From contig DAOUQS010000034.1 in assembly GCA_030625465.1 (NCBI GenBank), positions 1 to 12,396 of the forward strand: a DNA stretch of 12,396 nucleotides, read 5' to 3'. The notes under the pieces were generated by a model that ran no database searches, was not told where the DNA came from, and worked only from the letters and a program-made list of their open reading frames with translations. The translations under genes were made by a program, and so were the position numbers. How positions within the stretch are numbered: position 1 is the first letter of the stretch; each line of letters opens with the position of its first letter. Below, piece by piece: positions 5,828 to 12,396 of the stretch. Origin of the DNA: Amylibacter sp. Its GTDB lineage: Bacteria > Pseudomonadota > Alphaproteobacteria > Rhodobacterales > Rhodobacteraceae.

Positions 5828-6340
5828 ATGGATACAATGAAGCTAACAAAAATAGTCGGCGGCGTCTGTGGCGCGCTTTTGGTATACCTGTTAATAAACT
5901 GGGGCGCCGACATGATGTACAGCATGGACAGCGGCCATGGCGAAGACCATGTTTCAGGTTATGTCATTGAAGTTGAAACCGCCGAAGTGGCACCGGAAGT
6001 TTCCGAAGCCCCGTCATTTGACGATTTGCTGGCATCTGCGGATGTGGAAAAAGGCAAGAAAGTTTTTTCCAAGTGTAAAGCCTGCCATAAAACAGAAGAC
6101 GGCGTGAACGGCGCAGGGCCGTATCTGTTTGGTATCTTTGACCGTGAAATAGGCAAGGCTGCCGGTTTCAAATACTCTGCGGGCATGTCCGACATTGGTG
6201 GCAACTGGGATGCGGCGAATTTGAACGAATTTCTGACCAAGCCGAAAACAATGATCTCTGACACGAAAATGAGCTTTGCCGGTCTGAAAAAAGAAGTTGA
6301 TCGCGTTAACCTGATTGCATATTTGCAAACCATCAAATAA
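5828..6340 (+). CDS. cycM: Membrane-anchored class I cytochrome c (cytochrome c552 / cy type)
   Basis: The likely role is electron transfer on the periplasmic face of the inner membrane, from the bc1 complex to a heme-copper oxidase, as for Paracoccus CycM (c552) and Rhodobacter cytochrome cy. The 170-residue protein has an N-terminal hydrophobic segment (about residues 7-26) that serves as an uncleaved anchor. A Glu/Val/Ala/Pro-rich linker of roughly 35-40 residues follows (about 34-66). The heme domain then contains CKACH at 83-87 (C83 and C86 bind heme, H87 is the axial ligand) and TKMSFAGL at 146-153, where M148 is the expected second ligand. The start at 5828 is chosen because GAAGG (5813-5817) lies 10 bases upstream; an in-frame ATG at 5798 has no ribosome site and would put charged residues ahead of the anchor. 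It is divergent from pheA and closed by a strong terminator, so it is probably a single-gene transcript. The symbol is by family resemblance. Confidence 0.92.
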   Translation: MDTMKLTKIVGGVCGALLVYLLINWGADMMYSMDSGHGEDHVSGYVIEVETAEVAPEVSEAPSFDDLLASADVEKGKKVFSKCKACHKTEDGVNGAGPYLFGIFDREIGKAAGFKYSAGMSDIGGNWDAANLNEFLTKPKTMISDTKMSFAGLKKEVDRVNLIAYLQTIK

Positions 6341-6362
6341 CGCATCCTATCAATATTTGTTG

Positions 6363-6389
6363 AAAAGCCGCTCTTTTGGGCGGCTTTTT
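6363..6389 (+). terminator. Intrinsic terminator after the cytochrome c gene
   Basis: AAAAGCCGC (6363-6371) and GCGGCTTTT (6380-6388) are exact reverse complements around an 8-base loop, and the second arm runs into a T-tract. It begins 22 bases after the cytochrome stop and separates that gene from yejA. Because the left arm starts with four A residues, it could also stop transcription from the other side. Confidence 0.93.
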
Positions 6390-6486
6390 GTTATCTTCCA
6401 TATCAATTTGCCCACACAATTACGTATTATGGTTTACCCCAAGCACATTTCACTTAGGGTTAGGTAAATCGAACAAGGCTGAAACC

Positions 6487-8328
6487 ATGCAAAAATCCGT
6501 GAAACTGATCCTGATATTTTTTGGCGCATTATGGCTGGCTTTAAACCCTGCCACAGCACAGGAAAAAATCATCAAATCACACGGTATTTCAACCTTTGGC
6601 GATCTAAAATACGGCCCCGACTTCAAACATTTCGACTATATAAACCCCGACGCCCCCAAAGGCGGCGAGTTTTCGACCTCGGGGTTTGGCACATTCGACA
6701 GCATGTCGCCCTATATCCTGAAAGGTCAGGCGGCAGCACTTTCAAGCGTTTTTTTTGAAACCCTAATGTCGGGCAGCGCGGATGAACCTGACAGCATGTA
6801 CGGGCTATTGGCCGAAACCATAGAATACCCCGAAAGCCGTCAATGGGTCGTGTTCAATCTGCGCCCCGAAGCGCGGTTTTCAGACGGCACAATGGTGACC
6901 GCTGAAGACGTGGTATTTTCATTCAACATTCTGTTCGAAAAAGGCCGCCCCGTATTCAAGTCTTTGCTGCGCGATGTCGAAATGGCCGAAGCTTTGGACG
7001 CGCAAACTGTAAAATTCATCTTCAAACAAGGGGCTAACACGCGCGAACTGCCCGCACTTGTTGCAGGTCTGCCCATATTTTCAAAAGCTTACTATGCCAA
7101 CCGCGACTTTGCCGAAAGCACGCTGGAGCCACCCCTTGGGTCAGGCCAGTATATTCTGGACAAGGTCGTTCCGGGCAAAACCGTATCCTATACCAGACGC
7201 GATGATTATTGGGGTAAGTATTTACCGGTTAACATCGGGCACAGCAATTTTGACCGCCTGACTATTGAATATTATTCAGACACAACCGCCGCATTCGAAG
7301 GCTTCAAGGGTGGTGTTTATAACTTTCGCGCCGAGAATTATTCGAAATTATGGGCAACCGCCTATGATTTTCCGTCGCTGGAAAAAGGCTGGGTTGTGAA
7401 GAAAACCCTGCCTGACGGCAACCCGTCCGGCACCCAAGGCTACTGGATAAACACGCGTAAGGAAAAGTTTCAAGATCCGCGTGTGCGCGAAGCTATCGGG
7501 TTGATGTTCAACTTTGAATGGTCCAACAAAACGCTTTTTTATGGCCAGTACACCCGCACGACCAGTTTTTGGGGCAACTCGCCGATGCAGGCTATGGGCC
7601 TGCCGAATGCCGCCGAACTGGCGTTGCTGGAACCGCTTCGCGAAAATTTACCGGATTCCGTTTTTACAAAAGACGCTTTTTTTCCCAACATGTCGAAAAC
7701 CAAACAGCTTGATCGCTCGGCTTTACGCAAAGCGGGTAAGCTGCTGGATGCGGCAGGTTGGAAAATTGTCAAGGGTAAGCGGACCAATGCCAAGGGGAAT
7801 ATTCTGTCGGTTAATTTCCTGAACGACAGCCCGGCATTTGAACGGATCACCAACCCCTATATCGCCAATCTGGTGCGGTTGGGGATTAATGCAAAGCTGG
7901 AAACGGTTGACGCGTCACAAGCCACTGAAAGACAAAAAGCGTTTGATTATGATGTCGTTATCCAGCGTTTCGTGATGCAAAAAACCCCGGGGTTGGAACT
8001 GCGCGGCATGTTCAACAGCATATCGGCTAAAGCAAACGGGTCGAACAATCTAAGCGGTTTGAATAATCCCGCGATTGATGCCCTGATAGAAAAAGTTGAA
8101 CAGGCCGAAAGCCGCGAACAGCTGAACACGGCGGTGCGCGCACTGGATCGTAGTCTGCGCGCATTGCACATCTGGGTACCGCAATGGTTCAATTCCGCCT
8201 ATCGGGTAGCTTATCTGGATATTTATGAACATCCGGAAAATATCCCCCCATACGCCCTAGGCCAAATGGATTTCTGGTGGTACAACGCCGACAAAGCAAA
8301 GAAACTACAGGCCGAAGGCGCATTTTAA
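6487..8328 (+). CDS. yejA: Peptide ABC transporter substrate-binding protein, YejA type
   Basis: This is the periplasmic receptor of a YejABEF importer, which takes up oligopeptides; in E. coli the system imports microcin C, and in rhizobia and Brucella it is linked to tolerance of antimicrobial peptides. The 613-residue protein has a Sec signal peptide with a hydrophobic core at about residues 5-19 and a probable cut after ATA (22-24). The SBP_bac_5 signature lies around 109-146 (AETIEYPESRQWVVFNLRP, then FSDGTMVTAEDVVFSF). Length is close to E. coli YejA (about 600). I start at 6487 because AAGG sits about 9 bases upstream and the signal peptide begins there. The frame stays open back to an ATG at 6376, but that lies inside the terminator hairpin and would add 37 residues before the signal peptide. 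The yejB start is only 3 bp after the stop. I found no confident promoter in 6390-6486, though one must lie there if the terminator works. Confidence 0.94.
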   Translation: MQKSVKLILIFFGALWLALNPATAQEKIIKSHGISTFGDLKYGPDFKHFDYINPDAPKGGEFSTSGFGTFDSMSPYILKGQAAALSSVFFETLMSGSADEPDSMYGLLAETIEYPESRQWVVFNLRPEARFSDGTMVTAEDVVFSFNILFEKGRPVFKSLLRDVEMAEALDAQTVKFIFKQGANTRELPALVAGLPIFSKAYYANRDFAESTLEPPLGSGQYILDKVVPGKTVSYTRRDDYWGKYLPVNIGHSNFDRLTIEYYSDTTAAFEGFKGGVYNFRAENYSKLWATAYDFPSLEKGWVVKKTLPDGNPSGTQGYWINTRKEKFQDPRVREAIGLMFNFEWSNKTLFYGQYTRTTSFWGNSPMQAMGLPNAAELALLEPLRENLPDSVFTKDAFFPNMSKTKQLDRSALRKAGKLLDAAGWKIVKGKRTNAKGNILSVNFLNDSPAFERITNPYIANLVRLGINAKLETVDASQATERQKAFDYDVVIQRFVMQKTPGLELRGMFNSISAKANGSNNLSGLNNPAIDALIEKVEQAESREQLNTAVRALDRSLRALHIWVPQWFNSAYRVAYLDIYEHPENIPPYALGQMDFWWYNADKAKKLQAEGAF

Positions 8329-8331
8329 GAA

Positions 8332-9408
8332 ATGGGAGCCTATATTCTAAGACGGTTGCTGCTGATGATCCCGACATTGTTGGGGATCATGCTGATAAAT
8401 TTTGTCCTGATACAGTTTGTACCGGGCGGGCCCATCGAAACAATCATCGCGCAAATCGAAAGTGAATCCAGTGCAACCGACCGTATTTCCGGTGGCGGCA
8501 GCGAGGTTGGTGGTGGTGCGGAAGGCCAATACCAAGGCGCGCGCGGTCTGCCCGAAGATTTCATCAAGGATCTGGAAAAACAGTTCGGTTTCGACAAACC
8601 TGCCTATCAACGTTTCTATATTATGATAACCAACTATCTGCGGTTCGATTTTGGTGAAAGCTATTTCCGGTCGATCAGTGTCAAAGACCTGATCCTGGAA
8701 AAAATGCCGGTTTCGATAACCTTGGGCCTGTGGTCAACGCTGCTGGCATACATGATATCCATCCCGCTGGGCATCCGAAAGGCCGTGAATGACGGCAGCA
8801 GATTTGACACATGGTCATCAGGCATCATCATTGCCGCCTACGCTATTCCGGGTTTTTTGTTCGCGATCATGCTGATGGTGTTTTTCGCGGGCGGTTCCTA
8901 TTGGAAAATCTTTCCACTGCGGGGCTTGACCTCGGAAGGGTTCGCGGATTTCAGCACCTTCGGACAGATAAAAGATTATCTATGGCATATCATCCTGCCC
9001 GTCACAGCGGCCACAATCGGGGCGTTTGCCACGTTGACCTTGCTGACCAAAAACTCGTTTCTGGACGAGATCAACAAGCAATATGTCACCACCGCACGCG
9101 CCAAGGGTCTGACGGAAAACACAGTGTTTTACGGCCATGTTTTCCGCAATGCGATGCTGATCGTCATTGCCGGATTTCCCAGCGCGTTTGTCGGCGTTTT
9201 CTTTGGTTCATCCCTGATCATCGAGATCGTTTTCTCATTAGACGGTTTGGGGCGCTTAGGGTTCGAGGCCGCAGTGAACCGTGATTATCCGGTATTTTTC
9301 GGCACGCTTTATGTTTTCGGCCTGATATCGCTGGTCATCGGTCTGGTGTCCGATCTGATGTATGTCTGGATTGATCCCCGCATTGATTTTGAAAGCAGGG
9401 AAACCTAG
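8332..9408 (+). CDS. yejB: Peptide ABC transporter permease, YejB type
   Basis: This is one of two inner-membrane subunits forming the peptide channel of YejABEF. The 358-residue protein begins with MGAYILRRLLLMIPTLLGIM, the usual start of DppB/YejB permeases, with the first membrane helix at about 9-31 ending in PGGP. A long periplasmic segment with a Gly-rich stretch (about 54-66) and RGLPEDFIKDLEKQFGFDKP (71-90) follows, as in E. coli YejB. More helices lie at about 128-148, 163-186, 216-238, 275-299 and 322-345. The EAA loop that docks on the ATPase is YVTTARAKGL at 251-260, and the protein ends VDPRIDFE-like (WIDPRIDFESRET), a family hallmark. Only 3 bp separate it from yejA and no clear ribosome site is present, so it probably depends on translational coupling. 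The next gene starts on the base after its stop codon. Confidence 0.95.
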   Translation: MGAYILRRLLLMIPTLLGIMLINFVLIQFVPGGPIETIIAQIESESSATDRISGGGSEVGGGAEGQYQGARGLPEDFIKDLEKQFGFDKPAYQRFYIMITNYLRFDFGESYFRSISVKDLILEKMPVSITLGLWSTLLAYMISIPLGIRKAVNDGSRFDTWSSGIIIAAYAIPGFLFAIMLMVFFAGGSYWKIFPLRGLTSEGFADFSTFGQIKDYLWHIILPVTAATIGAFATLTLLTKNSFLDEINKQYVTTARAKGLTENTVFYGHVFRNAMLIVIAGFPSAFVGVFFGSSLIIEIVFSLDGLGRLGFEAAVNRDYPVFFGTLYVFGLISLVIGLVSDLMYVWIDPRIDFESRET

Positions 9409-10521
9409 ATGGCATTATTCGGCTCGCCCCTGTCCAAACGCAGATGGTCAAATTTCACGGCCAACCGCCGCGCCTATTGGTCGTTGATAATTTTCGGTAT
9501 CCTGTTTGTGATTTGTATGTTTGCCGAGCTGGTCGCCAACGACAAGCCCCTGCTGATCGGTTACAAAGGCAGTCTTTACACCCCCGCATTCAGTTTTTAC
9601 ACCGAGGTCGATTTCGGCGGAGAATTCGAAACCGAGGCAGAATACCCTTCCCCGGAAGTACAATGCCTGATCAAATCAGGCGGGCTGGAAGCCTGTCTGG
9701 ATGATCCCGAAACGACCATGACCGATATAGCGGACGGCACGTTTGAAGGTCAGGATATTCAGGCGGGCTGGATTATATGGGCCCCGATCCCCTACAGTTT
9801 CAACACCATCAACTATGATGTCGCCACGGCCCCGTCCCCGCCGGATGCAAAGCATATTCTGGGCACTGACGACCAGACACGCGATGTGCTGGCGCGTATA
9901 ATCTACGGCTTTCGCATTTCCATTCTGTTCGCATTTATTGTCGTCGGTATTTCATCCGCCTTGGGTGTGGCCGCAGGTGCCGCACAAGGTTACTTCGGCG
10001 GGATGGTCGATCTTTTGTTTCAAAGGTTTGTCGAAATCTGGATCAGCATGCCCCTGCTATATGTAATCATAATCCTGTCGGCAATTTTCAGTATGAACTT
10101 TGCAATCCTGACGTTCATCGTGATCCTGTTCGCGTGGACAGGCTTGGTGGGACTGGTGCGCGCAGAATTTCTGCGGGCGCGGAATTTCGAATATGTCCGT
10201 GCCGCCCGCGCAATGGGCGTGCCTGACCGCGTTATCATGTGGCGACACCTGTTGCCCAATGCGATGGTTGCCACCCTGACTTTTCTGCCCTTCGCGGTCA
10301 CAGGGGCCATTGGCACGCTAACCTCTCTGGATTTTCTGGGCTTTGGTTTACCACCGTCTTACCCATCCCTCGGCGAGCTGGCTTTACAGGCCAAAAACAA
10401 CCTGCAGGCCCCATGGCTTGCCCTTGCCGCTTTTTTTACAATCTCGACCATGCTGTCGCTTCTGGTATTTATCTTTGAAGGTATCCGCGATGCATTCGAT
10501 CCACGGAAAACATTTAGATGA
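9409..10521 (+). CDS. yejE: Peptide ABC transporter permease, YejE type
   Basis: This is the second permease subunit of YejABEF. In the 370-residue protein, the N-terminus (KRRWSNFTANRRAYWSLIIF, 10-29) leads into the first membrane helix (about 24-43) and then LVANDKPLL (41-49), a YejE hallmark. A large periplasmic domain (about 45-150) ends at HILGTDDQTRDVLARIIYG (149-167), the DppC-type entry to the transport domain. The EAA loop is EYVRAARAMGVPDRVIMWRH at 261-280, followed by LPNAMVATLTFLPF (282-295); the C-terminus is DAFDPRKTFR. Compared with E. coli YejE as I remember it (about 341 residues), an extra segment of roughly 30 residues sits in the periplasmic loop near 84-115 and includes Cys86 and Cys96. 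AGGG 8 bases upstream marks the start, which directly follows the yejB stop. Its last codons overlap the yejF start by 4 bp (ATGA). Confidence 0.95.
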   Translation: MALFGSPLSKRRWSNFTANRRAYWSLIIFGILFVICMFAELVANDKPLLIGYKGSLYTPAFSFYTEVDFGGEFETEAEYPSPEVQCLIKSGGLEACLDDPETTMTDIADGTFEGQDIQAGWIIWAPIPYSFNTINYDVATAPSPPDAKHILGTDDQTRDVLARIIYGFRISILFAFIVVGISSALGVAAGAAQGYFGGMVDLLFQRFVEIWISMPLLYVIIILSAIFSMNFAILTFIVILFAWTGLVGLVRAEFLRARNFEYVRAARAMGVPDRVIMWRHLLPNAMVATLTFLPFAVTGAIGTLTSLDFLGFGLPPSYPSLGELALQAKNNLQAPWLALAAFFTISTMLSLLVFIFEGIRDAFDPRKTFR

Positions 10522-12122
10522 GCACGCCTATTCTGGAAATTTCCAATCTGGCCATACGTTTTGGCAACGGCCCAAATGCGGTTGAAAACATCGGGTTTAC
10601 AATCAACCCCGGTGAAACTGTTGCCCTGGTTGGCGAAAGCGGCTCCGGTAAATCCATCACCGCATTGTCCACCATAGGTTTGCTACCCAGCACCGCAACG
10701 GTTACCGGTTCGGTCAAATACCGTGGCACCGAAATGATCGGTGCGGATCAGGCAACCCTGCGCCGCGTGCGCGGCAACGATATCAGCTTTATCTTTCAAG
10801 AACCTATGACCTCGCTTAATCCGCTGCATACCATCGAGCGGCAGTTGGGCGAAAGTCTGGCATTACATCAAGGCGTCAGGGGCAAACAGGCACGCGGGCG
10901 CATTCTGGAACTGCTGCACAAAGTCGGTATTCGCGATCCGGAAACACGGCTGAACGATTACCCGCACACGCTATCAGGCGGTCAACGACAACGCGTGATC
11001 ATAGCGATGGCGCTGGCCAATAAGCCCGATCTTTTAATCGCGGATGAACCCACAACGGCGCTGGATGTGACAATTCAAGCCCAAATTCTGGAACTGCTGG
11101 CCGAGTTGCAAAAAACGGAAGGCATGGCGCTTTTGTTCATCACCCATGATCTGGGGGTCGTCCACAAAATATCCGATCGTGTCTGTGTCATGCAAGGCGG
11201 CCATATTGTCGAGGCAGGCCCGACCAAAGAAATTTTTGACAATCCGCAAAACGATTATACCAAAATGCTGTTATCGGCAGAACCTACCGGCAAACCGATA
11301 CTGGTAAAAAAAGATGCGCCGGTAATTGTCAGCGCTGAAAATCTGCGGGTTTGGTTCCCGATTAAACGCGGGTTGATGCGCAAAACCGTCGGCCATATCA
11401 AGGCCGTGAACGATGCCACGTTTTCAATACACGCGAGCGAAACCCTGGGCATTGTCGGGGAAAGCGGATCAGGCAAAACCACACTTGCGCTAGCCGTCAT
11501 GCGGCTGATTTCATCAACCGGCAAAATTGTTTTTCTGGGCAATAACATTGACCAGCTAAAATCCAAAGGGCTTCAACCCCTGCGCCGTGATATGCAAATG
11601 GTGTTTCAAGACCCCTACGGCTCACTTAGTCCGCGCATGACCGTGGAACAGATCATTGCCGAGGGGCTAAGTGTGCATGGGCTGGAACCGGGGCAAAACC
11701 AGCGCAAGCTGGTTGAAGATATCATGACCGAGGTCGGGCTGGAAACCAGCATGATTGATCGTTACCCGCATGAGTTTTCGGGGGGTCAAAGGCAACGCAT
11801 TGCCATTGCGCGCGCCATGATACTAAAGCCGAAACTGGTCATTCTGGATGAGCCAACCTCGGCGCTGGATATGACGGTACAAGTGCAGATCGTAGACTTG
11901 TTGCGCGACCTGCAACAAAAATACGGACTGGCATTCATGTTTATCAGCCATGATCTGAAAGTCGTGCGAACAGTCAGTCACAAAGTGATCGTAATGCGCC
12001 AGGGTGACGTTATCGAAATTGGCTCGGGCGAGCAGATATTCAACGCGCCGACCACCGATTATACACGCGCATTGATCGCCGCAGCGATTGATCTTGAAGT
12101 TAGATCAGGTGCATCCGAATAG
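10518..12122 (+). CDS. yejF: Peptide ABC transporter ATPase with two fused nucleotide-binding domains, YejF type
   Basis: YejF is the cytoplasmic motor of the importer. The 534-residue protein carries two complete ATPase domains in tandem, so no separate partner (DppD/DppF style) is needed. Domain 1 has Walker A GESGSGKS at 39-46, the Q-loop Q94, signature LSGGQRQR at 152-159, Walker B LLIADE at 172-177 and switch H210. Domain 2 has Walker A GESGSGKT at 314-321, Q364, signature FSGGQRQR at 420-427, Walker B LVILDE at 440-445 and H478. No key residue is missing in either half, so both sites should hydrolyse ATP. Length matches E. coli YejF (about 530). The start overlaps the yejE stop as ATGA, with GGAAAA 7 bases upstream, a standard coupling arrangement. 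It is the last gene of the yejABEF unit; the 62 bases between its stop and the tRNA contain no convincing terminator. Confidence 0.97.
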   Translation: MSTPILEISNLAIRFGNGPNAVENIGFTINPGETVALVGESGSGKSITALSTIGLLPSTATVTGSVKYRGTEMIGADQATLRRVRGNDISFIFQEPMTSLNPLHTIERQLGESLALHQGVRGKQARGRILELLHKVGIRDPETRLNDYPHTLSGGQRQRVIIAMALANKPDLLIADEPTTALDVTIQAQILELLAELQKTEGMALLFITHDLGVVHKISDRVCVMQGGHIVEAGPTKEIFDNPQNDYTKMLLSAEPTGKPILVKKDAPVIVSAENLRVWFPIKRGLMRKTVGHIKAVNDATFSIHASETLGIVGESGSGKTTLALAVMRLISSTGKIVFLGNNIDQLKSKGLQPLRRDMQMVFQDPYGSLSPRMTVEQIIAEGLSVHGLEPGQNQRKLVEDIMTEVGLETSMIDRYPHEFSGGQRQRIAIARAMILKPKLVILDEPTSALDMTVQVQIVDLLRDLQQKYGLAFMFISHDLKVVRTVSHKVIVMRQGDVIEIGSGEQIFNAPTTDYTRALIAAAIDLEVRSGASE

Positions 12123-12184
12123 TTATCATCCGATGGCATTTGCCCCTTGCCAAACCAGGATATGCAGGATAAATCCGCACTCGT

Positions 12185-12261
12185 GCACCGATAGCTCAGC
12201 TGGATAGAGTACCTGACTACGAATCAGGGGGCCAGGGGTTCGAATCCCTTTCGGTGCACCA
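12185..12261 (+). tRNA. tRNA-Arg (anticodon ACG)
   Basis: The 77 bases fold as a standard tRNA. The acceptor GCACCGA (12185-12191) pairs with TCGGTGC (12251-12257), and the D stem is GCTC/GAGT. The anticodon stem CCTGA/TCAGG encloses the loop CTACGAA with anticodon ACG at 12219-12221. The T arm is AGGGG-TTCGAAT-CCCTT. Discriminator A (12258) is followed by an encoded CCA (12259-12261). A34 is normally converted to inosine by TadA, letting this tRNA read CGU, CGC and CGA. It lies 62 bp after yejF on the same strand; no separate promoter is evident. Confidence 0.97.
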
Positions 12262-12396
12262 ACCACTCCCCTACATTATGACGCTGCATATTTAGAACGG
12301 TTTAGTCGCGTGTTATCAAAGCGTTGGGAATACGGTTTTTAAATGGGGACGCTATATAGGGCCTTAAATAGCCGCCAATACCCCAAAAGTCTCTGC

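Noticed and set aside
6421..6470. Promoter of yejA around TATTAT at 6425-6430
   Set aside because: TTGCCC lies only 11 bases upstream and no -35-like box occurs at the correct distance; no box pair in the gap was convincing.
6376..6486. N-terminal extension of YejA from an in-frame ATG at 6376
   Set aside because: That ATG-containing frame begins inside the terminator hairpin loop region of the cytochrome gene, adds 37 residues ahead of a perfect signal peptide, and has no ribosome site. The ATG at 6487 has AAGG upstream.
12123..12184. Possible terminator after yejF
   Set aside because: The only symmetry is GGCATTTGCC, whose stem is too short, and no T-tract follows. I do not call a terminator here.
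12341..12376. Possible promoter around TATATA at 12353-12358
   Set aside because: No -35-like hexamer occurs at 16-18 bases upstream, and the downstream gene is outside the window.

Overview
The window looks like core chromosome of an alphaproteobacterium, most likely a Rhodobacterales/Roseobacter-type marine bacterium of moderate GC. This rests on three things: the TAXI-type TRAP transporter, a membrane-anchored cytochrome c of the CycM/cy type next to a monofunctional prephenate dehydratase, and an alphaproteobacterial-style SRP RNA. The assignment is by recognition of protein and RNA families, not by a search. Coding density is high. I see no insertion sequence, prophage, CRISPR array or toxin-antitoxin module.

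Layout. (1) Positions 1-1791, minus strand: a TAXI-family TRAP uptake system, with the solute-binding gene first and the fused permease second (cut by the window edge). A strong hairpin lies between them. (2) 1868-1996, minus strand: the SRP RNA gene (ffs), which was not given as a protein gene, with its own promoter. (3) 2043-3483, plus strand: nudC (NADH pyrophosphatase / NAD-RNA decapping hydrolase) followed by a small SRPBCC-fold protein. (4) 3488-5703, minus strand: pheA (prephenate dehydratase), then a DAO-family FAD oxidoreductase of unknown substrate. This pair converges on the SRPBCC gene with only 4 bp between stop codons. (5) 5828-6340, plus strand: a membrane-anchored cytochrome c transcribed divergently from pheA, closed by a strong intrinsic terminator. 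(6) 6487-12122, plus strand: a complete yejABEF peptide ABC importer with tight translational coupling. (7) 12185-12261, plus strand: tRNA-Arg(ACG) with encoded CCA. The last 135 bases (12262-12396) hold nothing I can identify.

How the genes work together. Two independent uptake systems flank housekeeping genes. The TRAP-TAXI system uses an ion gradient to import a small organic anion or amino-acid-like substrate that cannot be named here. YejABEF uses ATP to import oligopeptides. pheA makes phenylpyruvate for phenylalanine synthesis, and the oxidoreductase behind it probably oxidises an amine or amino acid. The cytochrome probably carries electrons from the bc1 complex to a terminal oxidase. 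nudC recycles or hydrolyses NAD(H) and NAD caps.

I looked for an undescribed system and did not find a convincing one. The points most worth a second look are the hairpin that probably sets TRAP subunit stoichiometry, a base change in the normally invariant SRP RNA core, the orphan FAD oxidoreductase linked to pheA, the overlapping divergent pheA/cytochrome promoters, and a two-cysteine insertion in the periplasmic loop of YejE.
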